DNA from: Sphingobacterium detergens
GTDB taxonomy: Bacteria; Bacteroidota; Bacteroidia; Sphingobacteriales; Sphingobacteriaceae
Reading direction: 5' to 3'
Length of the DNA stretch: 64,000 bases
NCBI RefSeq assembly: GCF_003610355.1
Contig: NZ_RAPY01000003.1
Location: 248,001-312,000 of the forward strand
How positions within the stretch are numbered: position 1 is the stretch's first letter; the number at the start of each line of letters is the position of its first letter. Shown piece by piece: positions 16,642 through 27,500 of this stretch. Made by a program: the position numbers and the translations under genes. The notes below the pieces were generated by a model, which saw only the letters and a program-made list of their open reading frames with translations, was not told where the DNA came from and did not search any database.

Positions 16642-18555
16642 TTAGTCAATAATCGTCTTTTCAGTGACCGTCTTGTCTGTTTTATTCAACCCGTACTTTA
16701 CCATAAAGGCATTATACTCCTCCTCATCACGATTCATCTTATCATACCAGTTCTTTTTCAGTATAAGTGTAGTAATACCCAATATCAAGATTGTTGCGAG
16801 TAACCCTTGTCCCTGTTTGATCACAATATACATGGGCACCAAGGTCAGACAACATTGCCATACAATGCCAACGACCACATTGACCATATCCCGTTTAAAA
16901 TGATCATTCTTCTTGAGATCCGGATATTTCGCTAGGGCTTTTTGATGAATCGGGGCCCAAAATCCCCAAGGACGCACACGCACATAAAAGTCTACCAACA
17001 CTTCCTCTTCGGTGGGTCGGGATAACCATGTTCCTACAAAACAACCCAATAAAGATAGGACAAACAAAAAAGGAAAGAAATACAATGGCAGTGTATCCGG
17101 AAAAACCTGCGGTAAAATAATCGCTCCGAATATGCCCGCTAGCATTCCCCAAAAAAATCCGGCACCATTAAAACGCCACCAATGCCATTTCAATACGTTT
17201 GCGGCAATATAACCGCCATATAACGCGGAAACAATCCATTGTAAAACGGAATTTATATTCTGCACATATAAGCCAATAATAGTGCTACAGACGACCACAG
17301 CGATTGATACAGCATAACTCAGACGGATCTGCTTTTTGGGTGAAGCAGACCGGTACATAAACTTCAACAACACGTCATTTACAAGATAAGCCTGAGCAGC
17401 ATTTACCGTTGAAGCAAATGAAGACATGAATGCCGCCAATAGCCCAGCTAGCAATAGCCCAGTCAACCCAACCTTGCCGAAGCGGCTGATAGCTTTAGGC
17501 AGAATAATTTCAAAATCCATCTGATTGCCCATATGTGCAAATTCATCCCGAAAAAATACTAGCGCTAATACTGTGAACCCCATAATCATCAGATACCGTG
17601 GGATAAGTAGAATGACCGACACCGAACCGCTCATTAAGGCCGCTTCCTTAGGGGATCTACAGGCCAATATCTTCTGCATGTCATAGTTGGCAGCCGGTCC
17701 TGCCATGCTCATAAATAACCCTTTAAATAGCATCATCATGACAAATACCGTAAAAAGATTATATTGATCATCGGCGATCCGATCCATGATGGAGGGAAGT
17801 AAAGTACTCCAGTCCAAATCCAGGTGCCAACCGAAGAAAGGAGAGTCCCAGCCTTCCGGTGTGTTTGCCGCCAATAGTTCAGGGCTAACCTGCTGCATAG
17901 CAATGACAGCAATAGCAATCCCCGAAATAATCATAATAGCAAACTTGACCATATCCGCCCACACAATACTGTGCATCCCACCAAGCATGACGTAAAAAGT
18001 CGTAATCGCTGTAAAGAAAATACCATACAGTTGAGGAGCCATCGCTGGATCAATCGTCAATGGAATAAAGCGAGATACTTGTTCCCATGGAAAAAAAACT
18101 TCCATGAATTTCCCTATACCGATAAAGCCGTAACACAAAAAACCCATTACCGCAACAATGGCATATAGAATGACGATGGTATAGGCGCCATCAGCTCCCC
18201 GACCATGACCAAAACGTGTACGGATCCATTCTGCTCCGGTGAGGACATTGGATCGCCGCAACCAGACCGACAAATAGACCATCAAAAAAATCTGATTAAA
18301 AACAGGCCATAACCAAGGGATCCACATGCTTTTTAAGCCATATACAAAAGCAAGGTAAACCATCCACATGGTTCCTGAAATGTCAAACATGCCCGATGCA
18401 TCAGAAATACCGAGCATGTAATAGGGAAGCGTTTTTCCGCCTAAAAAATAGGAATCAAGATTCTTGGCGGCTCGCTTTTTAAGGATCAAACCGATTACAA
18501 TCATCGCAAGCAAATAACTGACGATGATAACTATATCTATTACGGAAATTTCCAT
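16642..18555 (-). CDS. Sodium:solute symporter (SSS family)
   Basis: This roughly 637-residue inner-membrane protein has about 13-14 hydrophobic helices spread over its length and belongs to the SSS/SLC5 family of Na+-coupled sugar and solute transporters (YFLGGKTLPYYMLGISDASG near residue 45). The ATG at 18555 (MEISVIDIVIIVSYLLAMI) puts the first helix at the N-terminus; the ATG at 18582 would add nine polar residues. It is the last gene of the locus that begins with susC at 27587. In Bacteroides a related symporter sits beside the GH130 phosphorylase, so a mannose-containing disaccharide is the best guess for its substrate. Confidence 0.88.
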   Translation of the reverse strand: MEISVIDIVIIVSYLLAMIVIGLILKKRAAKNLDSYFLGGKTLPYYMLGISDASGMFDISGTMWMVYLAFVYGLKSMWIPWLWPVFNQIFLMVYLSVWLRRSNVLTGAEWIRTRFGHGRGADGAYTIVILYAIVAVMGFLCYGFIGIGKFMEVFFPWEQVSRFIPLTIDPAMAPQLYGIFFTAITTFYVMLGGMHSIVWADMVKFAIMIISGIAIAVIAMQQVSPELLAANTPEGWDSPFFGWHLDLDWSTLLPSIMDRIADDQYNLFTVFVMMMLFKGLFMSMAGPAANYDMQKILACRSPKEAALMSGSVSVILLIPRYLMIMGFTVLALVFFRDEFAHMGNQMDFEIILPKAISRFGKVGLTGLLLAGLLAAFMSSFASTVNAAQAYLVNDVLLKFMYRSASPKKQIRLSYAVSIAVVVCSTIIGLYVQNINSVLQWIVSALYGGYIAANVLKWHWWRFNGAGFFWGMLAGIFGAIILPQVFPDTLPLYFFPFLFVLSLLGCFVGTWLSRPTEEEVLVDFYVRVRPWGFWAPIHQKALAKYPDLKKNDHFKRDMVNVVVGIVWQCCLTLVPMYIVIKQGQGLLATILILGITTLILKKNWYDKMNRDEEEYNAFMVKYGLNKTDKTVTEKTIID

Positions 18556-18597
18556 GAATATTCTTTTCGTGGTCATCCGCAATCTACAATTATATTT

Positions 18598-19521
18598 CTA
18601 TTTCTCCAATTGATCAATCACGACCGAAACTGGGTAGTGATCGGATATGCCCTCCAGTGCAGGACCATTATGCACTTCCACCTGCTTCACATGAGATGCT
18701 AAAGGGTCAGACAACAAAATATAATCAAGACGTTCAGAAACACCAGCCAACCGGGAGTCTCCCCATTTCCAATTGTAAAGCGTCGCTGCGGGGTAGCTGG
18801 CACGTTTGATTTCAGGAAATACATACCGCCCGATACAATCGTCAAAACCGGCGGCCAGGAAAGTTGATAATACACGATAATCAAATCTACTTCCGTTCAT
18901 ATTGCCATACTGTGGATGTTCCTGATCCCATTTCGCCAAATTTGTCTTCAATACAGACTGCGTTTCCAACCAAATGGCATCTAGTGGGGAGTAGGCATTT
19001 AGATCTCCCATAATAATACAGCTGTCCAAGCGATTATTCTTTACGTATTCCACAATTTGTCTTGCCTCTCCAAGCCGATATTTCCAGGAAAAAGGGCTTA
19101 GATGTGTTACGATAAGATCTAAATTTTTGATCTTCACATGCAACATCCCATGCCAAAACTGATCTACTTGTGCTTTTACAAGTCTGATCGGATAACGTGA
19201 GGAAATACCGACAGGGTAACCTTGCTCTTTTAACAAAACTGTGTAAGTATGTCCATATGTTTTAGCCAATTGTGCGAGATCTGCTTGCTTAAAATCGACC
19301 AGCTCCTGCAATGCCACAATATCAGGCTGCTCTTTTCGCATCCAATCACTAAATTTATCCTTTCGATCTTGCTGCTTCTCAAAACCATTCCAAATATTAT
19401 AGGAGATAATTTTTAAGGTACCCGATTCTTGAGCCCGCACAGAAAACGCCAAACTGAAAAGACTGATCAAAGCGAGAATTTTAACACAAACATTCTTTAA
19501 CATAGTATTGTTTTTTTTCAT
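18598..19521 (-). CDS. Secreted endonuclease/exonuclease/phosphatase family protein
   Basis: The protein (about 307 residues from the ATG at 19521) has a signal peptide ending ...FSLAFSVRAQ and an EEP fold. Motifs in order are ISYNIWNG, the metal-binding glutamate in ALQEL, VTHLSPF, the Asp-Asn pair in MGDLNAYSP, and SERLDYIL followed by the terminal ISDHYPV. These are the catalytic residues of DNase I-like phosphodiesterases. Because it is exported and sits in a glycan locus, a phosphodiester or phospho-sugar substrate is more likely than DNA, but that is inference. An alternative start at 19548 adds nine residues before the signal peptide. Confidence 0.85.
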   Translation of the reverse strand: MKKNNTMLKNVCVKILALISLFSLAFSVRAQESGTLKIISYNIWNGFEKQQDRKDKFSDWMRKEQPDIVALQELVDFKQADLAQLAKTYGHTYTVLLKEQGYPVGISSRYPIRLVKAQVDQFWHGMLHVKIKNLDLIVTHLSPFSWKYRLGEARQIVEYVKNNRLDSCIIMGDLNAYSPLDAIWLETQSVLKTNLAKWDQEHPQYGNMNGSRFDYRVLSTFLAAGFDDCIGRYVFPEIKRASYPAATLYNWKWGDSRLAGVSERLDYILLSDPLASHVKQVEVHNGPALEGISDHYPVSVVIDQLEK

Positions 19522-19650
19522 TGCACATTTTGTTATCATATCTTTCATCGCGCCTTTGCATAACGTGTGTTAAGCACATTATTTTAGGTATACAATTTAC
19601 GATCATTTACTGTAACTCGGGTACACGTTGTATTTCTTCTAGATCGAGTA

Positions 19651-20880
19651 CTATTGTGAAAGATGACCAACCTCTCCCCGACTCTTATTGTTTATATAGT
19701 GCATATTATGATCAATCAGATTAATCACCTTACGCAATGATTCCGCTGAGCGGAGCCCGTCTGCTGGTGTATTCAGGCAATAATCCAGCAATTTCGTCAC
19801 AGAAGAAACTGCAACATGTGTCCGCGTATCGCTGGAGGCGTAATAAATATACACGGTACCATCTGCATCCATAATCCAACCGTTAGAAAAAAGCACATTG
19901 GAAACATCCCCCACCCTTTCCTCACCTTCGGGAGCCATGAGATAGCCCGCAGGTTCCGCAATTAATTCACTTGGATCCTCTAGGCTCGTGAGATAGAGGT
20001 ATAATACATAACGTAAGCCCGCTGCAGTACCCCTGACTCCGTGTGCGAGATGCAACCAGCCTTTCTCCGTCTTTAGCGGTGTCGGTCCTTCCCCATTTTT
20101 AAGTTCCTTGATCGTATGATAAAAACGTTTATTAATAATCTTTTCCTTCTGGATAACAGCTTTGGTGATATCCTCCACCAAGGCCCATCCAATGCCACCA
20201 CCACTTTTTGCCAGAATAAAATCATCCTGGGGGCGTGTATAAAACGCGTATTTTCCTTGTACAAACTCAGGGTGCAGCACCACATTGCGTTGCTGACTGT
20301 CCGCCTTTAAATTAGGGAGACGTTCCCAATGTATCAGATCTTTTGACCGAATAATCCCTGCAGAAGCGACGGCACTAGAAAGATCGCCTGGAGCAGCATC
20401 AGACGCACGGCGTTCACTGCAGAAAATTCCATAGACCCAGCCGTCGTCATGTGCCGTAAGCCGAAGATCATAGACATTGGTTTCATCAGATTCCAAATCC
20501 GGAAGTGAGACTGGATGATCCCAGAAGCGAAATTGATCTATTCCATTGTCACTTTCGGCAATTGCAAAGAAAGACTTTCGGTCTACTCCCTCCACACGAA
20601 CGAATAGCAGGTACTTTCCTTTCCAATAGATTGCTCCAGCATTCATGGTTGAGTTGAAGGCAATTCGTTCCAAAAAATGAGGATTTGTCAATGGATTGAA
20701 ATCGTAACGCCAGGTAAGCGGAATATGTTCTTTGGTGACAACAGGATTAAAATAACGCGTGACAATTTTTCCAGGACTGGATAATCCAACGTTTGCTTTT
20801 TCTAATAATAAACGTTGTGTTTCGATAATATAAGCTTGCTGACGCTCAAAGGATTCGGACATAAAACTACGTAAGTTCAA
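19651..20880 (-). CDS. GH130 phosphorylase, probable 4-O-beta-D-mannosyl-D-glucose phosphorylase
   Basis: The protein (409 residues) closely resembles the GH130 subfamily 1 enzymes typified by B. fragilis Mgp. These convert mannosyl-glucose and phosphate to mannose 1-phosphate and glucose in the cytoplasm. Family hallmarks visible are NAGAIYWKGKYLL, RVEGVDRKSFFAIAES, the catalytic Asp138 in ETNVYDLRLTAH, SQQRNVVLHPEF, YTRPQD, GGGIGWALVEDI, NGEGPTPLKT and DVSNVLFSNGWI. There is no signal peptide. A start at Met7 (20862) is also possible. It lies 13 bp after the sulfotransferase gene. The substrate is inferred from subfamily similarity and the nearby symporter. Confidence 0.85.
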   Translation of the reverse strand: MNLRSFMSESFERQQAYIIETQRLLLEKANVGLSSPGKIVTRYFNPVVTKEHIPLTWRYDFNPLTNPHFLERIAFNSTMNAGAIYWKGKYLLFVRVEGVDRKSFFAIAESDNGIDQFRFWDHPVSLPDLESDETNVYDLRLTAHDDGWVYGIFCSERRASDAAPGDLSSAVASAGIIRSKDLIHWERLPNLKADSQQRNVVLHPEFVQGKYAFYTRPQDDFILAKSGGGIGWALVEDITKAVIQKEKIINKRFYHTIKELKNGEGPTPLKTEKGWLHLAHGVRGTAAGLRYVLYLYLTSLEDPSELIAEPAGYLMAPEGEERVGDVSNVLFSNGWIMDADGTVYIYYASSDTRTHVAVSSVTKLLDYCLNTPADGLRSAESLRKVINLIDHNMHYINNKSRGEVGHLSQ

Positions 20881-20893
20881 AAAAAATAATTAT

Positions 20894-22714
20894 TTATAAA
20901 TTCGTTGGATAGAGTGGTATACGTGTTACCCGGTGAAATGCTGTTCCGCTGCCGGTAGCTATTTCAAGTTCAAACAAAACTTCCTTTGTCTTCGGATCGA
21001 TTTCCATCACACGGCCTCCGGTTCCTATGCTTGTTTTTACCCCCATACCTGGGAAAAACAAGATATTACCGGTCTGCGGCAGGTATTGTACCCCCGATAA
21101 AGCTTGAGAAAATGCATTTGCACCTCTTTCTTTACCATAGGACCAAAGTTGTTGCACTGTTTTCTTAGCCGCATCAATTTTATATTCGACCACTCGGCTA
21201 TAATTGTTTACACCGGTTCCAAAATTGGGGATCCAGCTTCGGTTATAGCCATTATCAAAGACTAAAATACGATCTTCGGAAAGTGCCACTGGTGTATGAG
21301 GGCCCCAGGGCCAGTCAAATCCCACAATGCTTGCATCACCATTGATGACAGCAGGATCGGTAATAACTGTACCATCTTCGGCAATAGGTTTCAGCAACAA
21401 CGATTGATAATTGGCACCCCAAAATTTATGTGGTGAAATCATCCATTGAGTCTGTCCTGCGTGGTTAAAACGCACAATACCTTGATAACGTAAGGTCGCC
21501 AGCAAGTCATTTCCTATTTCGGCAATGGAGTTGTTGTGTGCCCAGTTATTTGCCGTCTGTGAAAATGCCGGTGGAGTAATACCATCGGGTTTTATATAAC
21601 GGGTAGTATCCAGCTGCTTGGCCAGATCCCATTCATTGACTAAACTCCCTGTTTGGGGATTCAATTCAACGATAAAGTCATTGATACGGGGTTCACCATT
21701 AACCAAACGTGCGGCTGTTTTTGTGACAGTTATTAAAAAATTTCCGTTGGCAGCCTCTGTAATTTCATGATGAAATCCAAATCCTAGTTTAGCAAGATCC
21801 CATTCTCGCTTCAGATTACCGAACATATCAATTTCCACTACCCTTTGCTGCGCCTGGTCACCCGCAATAAAAGTTCCACTTTTAGTACGTTTGAGGCCAA
21901 TGGAATAAGAGAGTCGATTTAGTTCGGGAGATGATTTGAGCTGCAGAAGCCAGCGCAATTCCCCTTCCTGATCGATCATATAAGGAAGTGAAACATCAGC
22001 TTCGCTCTGACCTGGATAATGAACCAGATTGACGCCTGGCTCCATTTTACCGGCTTGAGCTTTTACAATCTTCCACCTTGGGAAGTCCTGCAGACTTAAT
22101 GCCGCAGTCTGGATATGTATCGTCGTTTTCCCTCTTTCATTGCCTTCCCGATCGGTAAAAATCAGATCGACAACATTATCGTGATCAGGATATAAGCCCA
22201 GTACAGGCACACTTTGTCGCGGAATATCGGTATGGCACAAATGTGTAATTGCACCCGCAGCTCCATTTTTTCCTTTCACGGTCACTTTCACACGACCATA
22301 AGTAGGTAACCACACATCGACCATCGCCGCCAACGGATTATACCCGGAGGGATTGAGCTTGATCTTTTCAATAATATAATCGAGTGATGTGCCTTTCGTC
22401 GGGACGACCAATTTGGAACCGTCACTAAACGTCAGATCAGTCCGCCAGCGGGTCAGTTCAGGTTCTATTCTTGAAATATCCGTCAATGGAATGTTTATAC
22501 TTCCTTTTTCAAAATTGAAGATATACTCATCCACTTTCTTCGTGATGTCCAGTAGCAATTCGCCATCCTTAACCTTTAGATCTAGGGAAAGCTTAGCTGT
22601 TGATTCTACTGCTGTCTCCCGATCTTTCTTACAAGAAACAAACAGCAACAGTAAGGTTGCTCCATATAAGAACAAATCTGCAAAAGTACTACCTATTTTT
22701 CTCATTGCTATCAT
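20894..22714 (-). CDS. Arylsulfotransferase (ASST) family lipoprotein
   Basis: This 606-residue protein has a lipoprotein signal (lipobox LFVSC, Cys28), an N-terminal beta-rich segment and a long beta-propeller region. Conserved residues fit the active site of E. coli AssT, which uses a sulfated histidine: His315/316 (GFHHEI), His393 (NWAHNNSI), Arg409 (TLRYQ) and His473 (WGPHTPV). AssT moves sulfate from one phenolic ester to another phenol without PAPS. Here the protein would be anchored in the envelope. It follows susD after a hairpin-bearing 180-bp spacer and precedes the GH130 gene, so it belongs to the glycan locus. The donor and acceptor are unknown. Confidence 0.85.
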   Translation of the reverse strand: MIAMRKIGSTFADLFLYGATLLLLFVSCKKDRETAVESTAKLSLDLKVKDGELLLDITKKVDEYIFNFEKGSINIPLTDISRIEPELTRWRTDLTFSDGSKLVVPTKGTSLDYIIEKIKLNPSGYNPLAAMVDVWLPTYGRVKVTVKGKNGAAGAITHLCHTDIPRQSVPVLGLYPDHDNVVDLIFTDREGNERGKTTIHIQTAALSLQDFPRWKIVKAQAGKMEPGVNLVHYPGQSEADVSLPYMIDQEGELRWLLQLKSSPELNRLSYSIGLKRTKSGTFIAGDQAQQRVVEIDMFGNLKREWDLAKLGFGFHHEITEAANGNFLITVTKTAARLVNGEPRINDFIVELNPQTGSLVNEWDLAKQLDTTRYIKPDGITPPAFSQTANNWAHNNSIAEIGNDLLATLRYQGIVRFNHAGQTQWMISPHKFWGANYQSLLLKPIAEDGTVITDPAVINGDASIVGFDWPWGPHTPVALSEDRILVFDNGYNRSWIPNFGTGVNNYSRVVEYKIDAAKKTVQQLWSYGKERGANAFSQALSGVQYLPQTGNILFFPGMGVKTSIGTGGRVMEIDPKTKEVLFELEIATGSGTAFHRVTRIPLYPTNL

Positions 22715-22750
22715 ACGTTTATGTCGTTAAATTCGAGCTTTTCTAATATT

Positions 22751-22775
22751 CCAGCAGCAGGAATACTGCTGCTGG
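22751..22775 (-). other. Intercistronic hairpin between susD and the ASST gene
   Basis: CCAGCAGCAG (22751-22760) pairs with CTGCTGCTGG (22766-22775), a 10-bp GC-rich stem with a 5-nt loop and no strong T run on the minus strand. It may slow readthrough or protect the susCD message, so that susC and susD are expressed above the downstream genes. Confidence 0.5.
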
Positions 22776-22894
22776 AGAAAAATTTAGGTTTATGTATGCA
22801 GTATTGTACTATCAATTACTGCTTTTTGGGGGACATTTTTAATTAGATAACTTACCATGTTCAGTGTCGACCGAAGCCATAGGCTATCTCACAC

Positions 22895-24520
22895 CTATCG
22901 CCACAATGGATGCTGCTGAATTTTTGAATTTGTATTAATTTCAGCTTCTGGAATCGGTAAATAGTAATGCTTAGGCTGGAAATTATTAGCGCCCTGCTTT
23001 TTATTATCGACAAAGATCTGTTTCATTTGTACTGGTGTATACCAGCGTTTTAGATCGAAAAAGCGATGTCCTTCAAAGAAAAATTCCAGCTCATTTTGTT
23101 TGATCACCTCCTTCATCAGCTCATCGGCATTGGCCCAGGTTTTATTTGCTAAACCCGCACGATCACGAACACGCTTCAAACTAGATGCAGCTCCCGCTGT
23201 ATTTCCATTTTTTGCACAGGCTTCGGCATGCAATAACAAAACCTCAGCAAAACGGAATACGCGAAGGTTATTATTCCGGTTAGCGGCGTCATACATGCTA
23301 TTCGCTCCGGAGATATTTCTATAAAAGTTAGTATATTTCTTAATCAGGAAACGACCAGTTTTACCATCAATTGCGGGAAAAGTAGGCTCGCCGCGTTGAC
23401 GTTTAGGTCCAGCATTGCTCCACATAAGGTCGAAAGATTGATTACCAAACCAGGCACCATCAGTAAGCCCTGTTTCATAATCAGAGTATTTCCAAAAGAA
23501 ACTTGTATACATCCTTTTATCAAAGCGCGTATCAGAGCCCACAGGACGCTCTTCGGAAATAAAGTCACGAACGACAGCTGCCCCCGGCATTAATTTAAAC
23601 CAAGCACCTGTACCATCTGGTCCAGCAAAATTAGGTAGAACAAACCCCATTGCGCAAGAAGCACAATCTACACCCCAATTTCCATCTCCTCCAAATTTGC
23701 TATCGTAGACTATTTCCCAAACTGACTCTTTATTAAGCTTGGTTGTTTCCTTGAAATTATCTTCAAAATTAGCCGTCAAATCGTAAGTATAGGGTGCTGT
23801 CAATAAGGTTTTCAGTTCTGCTTCGGCCTCAGCATACTGCTTACTGTATACAAGTGCCTTACCTAGATAGGCAACCGCTGCCCCCTTTGTAATTCGCCCA
23901 GCTTCGGCGGCAGATCGTGTTAGCGGTAGATTGTTCTTCGCTATTTTAAAATCTGCAACTACCTGTTTCCATACTTCGGCTTCTGCAGCGGAAGGCTTGC
24001 TCGCACCATCTGGATCATCATCTGTTGGCAACAATCTCAAAGGCACATCACCATAATTTGCAGCCAGCAGGAAATAATACATTCCTCTTAAAAAGCTCGC
24101 TTCCCCGATCAATTCCTTCTTCCTGTTTTCATCCATCGAAACACGTGGAATATTTTTCAAAAATACATTCGCTCTGTTTATCCCATTATATAAGCTACCG
24201 AAATCGCTCTCTGGTGTACCTGCCGAATTGAGAAAATTGATATATTCCCAGGTAAATGCTTCTTCACCGCTGAGAAACCACATATCATCCGCCCTATTCA
24301 TCGTTTGATAACCACCATATGCTCCGTAATAGCCTGACATTTGTGAGCGAATTGGCGAATAAATAGTAGCCATGGCAGATTGAGCATCGGATTCAATTCT
24401 CCAATAGGTTTCCTCAATAGGTAAATTAGGATTGGTTCGATCCAAAAAATCTGACTTACAACCTCCTAAGAACAACAAGGACGCTGCTATAACCGTATAT
24501 TTTTTTATTGAAAAGTTCAT
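22895..24520 (-). CDS. RagB/SusD family outer-membrane lipoprotein
   Basis: This 541-residue protein starts with a lipoprotein signal (lipobox LFLGGC, Cys21) and has the SusD pattern: TPR-like helices in the first half (RGMYYFLLAANYGDVPL) and the C-terminal segment ELFFEGHRFFDLKRW, YLPIPEAEINTN. SusD proteins cap the SusC barrel and bind the glycan at the cell surface. It lies 52 bp after susC. The carbohydrate cannot be read from sequence; the linked GH130 gene points to a mannose-containing glycan. Confidence 0.95.
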   Translation of the reverse strand: MNFSIKKYTVIAASLLFLGGCKSDFLDRTNPNLPIEETYWRIESDAQSAMATIYSPIRSQMSGYYGAYGGYQTMNRADDMWFLSGEEAFTWEYINFLNSAGTPESDFGSLYNGINRANVFLKNIPRVSMDENRKKELIGEASFLRGMYYFLLAANYGDVPLRLLPTDDDPDGASKPSAAEAEVWKQVVADFKIAKNNLPLTRSAAEAGRITKGAAVAYLGKALVYSKQYAEAEAELKTLLTAPYTYDLTANFEDNFKETTKLNKESVWEIVYDSKFGGDGNWGVDCASCAMGFVLPNFAGPDGTGAWFKLMPGAAVVRDFISEERPVGSDTRFDKRMYTSFFWKYSDYETGLTDGAWFGNQSFDLMWSNAGPKRQRGEPTFPAIDGKTGRFLIKKYTNFYRNISGANSMYDAANRNNNLRVFRFAEVLLLHAEACAKNGNTAGAASSLKRVRDRAGLANKTWANADELMKEVIKQNELEFFFEGHRFFDLKRWYTPVQMKQIFVDNKKQGANNFQPKHYYLPIPEAEINTNSKIQQHPLWR

Positions 24521-24572
24521 CTATATCGTATTTAAAACATAAAATTTATTTATATAACAGATCGATTATCCG

Positions 24573-27500
24573 TTAAAAATTAGCTTGGACACCAAACATA
24601 ATGGTTCGAGCCAATGGAAAACGGCCATGATCCGTACCAGCTGTTAATACACCCGATGGTGTTCCATTATCACCATTACTTTGACCTAAATCTGGTGTAT
24701 AGCCTTTATATTTTGTCACTGTAAACAAATTGTCCCCAGCCAGAAATACGCGTGCATTTTTCAAAGTAGCCTTACTTAGCCATTGTGCTGGCAATGTATA
24801 TCCTACTTCAATAGTTTTTAAACGGAAGAAAGCCCCGCTCTCAATCCAACGGTCACTGACCCGGCGCTTATTGTCATTTGGATCCTGTCTAGTGTAACGA
24901 GGAATGTCGGTATTCGTATTGCTGGGGGTCCAAGACTCTAATAAACGAGCGGAATGATTGTTCACTTCGTTGGTTTGTTCCATGCGAGCTCGGGTATAAT
25001 TATAAATCTTATTACCGTACATACCATCAAAAAAGACAGCCATATCGAATCCTTTATAATCTAGACCTCCTCGAATACCATAGGCAAGACTTGGAAAAGG
25101 GCTACCAACATACTGACGGTCATTATTGTCGATACGACCATCTTTGTTATAATCTACAAATTTGATATCCCCGGCAGCAGCATTTGGTTGAATTACTTTG
25201 CCATCTGCTGATTTATAGGCTTGTGCTTCTGCATCTGACTGGAAAAGTCCATCGGTTTGAATCACCCAGAAACCGCCAATTGGATAACCAACTTTTGCCC
25301 AAGTAATTGTTCCCTCACCTTGTGGATTATAGCCACCAAATTCCTGAACATTACCTACTGTAACTGCTTTCACTTTATTTTTCACCGTAGAAGCATTCAC
25401 GCCAATGTTATAGTTCAATTCTCCAACAGAATTCTTGTATGTCGCTAATAACTCAAAACCTTTATTGCTAATTGTTCCCGCATTCATTACTGGTGTTCCT
25501 TTAAGTCCAGCGGAAGGAGGTTGATTGATGCCTAAAAGAATATTCTTGGTCTCACGTACGTAATAATCAGCACTGATGTTCAATTTCTTCTGCATAAATG
25601 CTAAATCCAATCCAATATTGCTTGTCGCAGTTTCTTCCCAAGTCAGATTTCGGGGCGAAACCCAGTTGATACCTGTACTTGCTCCCTGCCACCAGGTACC
25701 ACCTTGTAAGTAATTGATACCGTAAGTAGTTATCCGTTGTGTGGTGTAATTTGCAATTTCCTGATTACCTAGTCGACCATAACTAGCACGTAGTTTAAAT
25801 TCATTAACTGTACCTTTTGCTGTTTCGAAGAATTTCTCATTCATCACATTCCAGCCCAAAGCGATAGACGGGAATACCCCATATCGTGCTCCATCCGCGA
25901 ATTTGGAAGAACCATCGCGACGTATTGTAGCTGTAAGTAGGTAACGGCTATCATAACTATACATTACCCGTCCAAACTGAGAGATCAATGCAGCCTCATT
26001 TAGGCTTCCAGAAGTCGTTTGTTCTGTTGGAGAAGCGGCATCAATAGCATCAGTCCCCAATGGGAGATTATTTCTTCCCACACCAAAACCTCGATTCGTA
26101 TTTTCCTGTGCGGAATAACCCGCTAAAGCTGAAATGGTGTGTTTGTCAAACGTGTTATCGTAATGTAATGTATTTTCTACTAACCATTGATTGTTAAAAA
26201 ATGCGCTTTCATTGAGAAAAGATTTACGCACATCGGTACCATACGTATAGGCATCCCCTTTATTATAATTCCGGCCAGTTGTCTTGTTGACCCCAACATT
26301 TAATTTATATTTCAGTCCTTTAACAAACAAATCTACTTCAGCATATCCATTGAGCATAAGATCTGTCTGATAGACATGTCGGTTAAATAAGTTCAAAACC
26401 CCTACTGGATTGTCCAAGTTCTTCATCCACGGAGCATAAGTAGCATATCCTCCAACTAAATTGGCATCATAAATAGGTACCAGCGCGTTTTGTCGTAAGA
26501 TATCTGTAATGGTCAGGTCTGAAAATTTTCGGTCACCTGATTTTATCAAAAAGGTATTTCCTACCCGTAAGTGGTTGTTAAAAAAACTGAAGGTATTTTT
26601 TGTACGTAGATTGAATGCTTTATAACCAGTAGTTTTCAAAATACCTTGTTGATTTAAATAACCTCCGGACACACTATAAGTAGACTGTTCTCCTCCACCC
26701 GAAATATCTAGGTTGACCTTATTAACTGGGGCTGTATGAAATACCTCGTCTTGCCAATTTGTATTCGTATTCAGATTTTGCGCTTCCGTTGGTAGGTATC
26801 CGTTATCCTGTTGAAACTGTTTCCATTGTGGGCCATCCATCAAATCCATTTTTTTAGGAAGGCTTTGAATACCCGTGTATGCATTTACGCTTAAAGTCGC
26901 TGGAGTTGCTTTTCTACCGCCTTTTGTCGTAATGATAACAACACCATTGGCCGCCCGAGATCCATAGATCGCCGCAGCTGAAGCATCTTTCAACACTTCC
27001 AGTGAAGAAATATCATTGGGATCCACCATATTGATATCGCCAAATACCCCATCAATGACGTAAAGAGGTGCATTATTCCCCATAGAACTTAGGCCACGGA
27101 CATTAATACTCATACCTGCACCTGGCGTTCCGCTAGCGCTAGATACCGTCACCCCTGCAACTCTTCCCTGCAAAGCACCTGCCGCGCTTTTGGCTAAGTT
27201 TGCCTGTAGATCTTTACCTGTAACAGATGCCACAGCGCCCGTCAGATCACTTTTTTTCACTGTACCATATCCAATAACAACAACTTCATCCAAATCGGTT
27301 CCTGATTGAAGCACAATACTATAAGTTGATGCATCATTGACAAGAATCTCCTGTTCCTTCATCCCCACATAGGTAATTTTTAAGGTTTTCCCTTTCTGAA
27401 CATCAAGCGCAAACGAACCATCAGCATCAGTTTTTGTCCCCCCGGTGCTACCTTTGATGTTTACCGTGGCCCCCGCCACGGGCTTATTATCTGCATCAAG

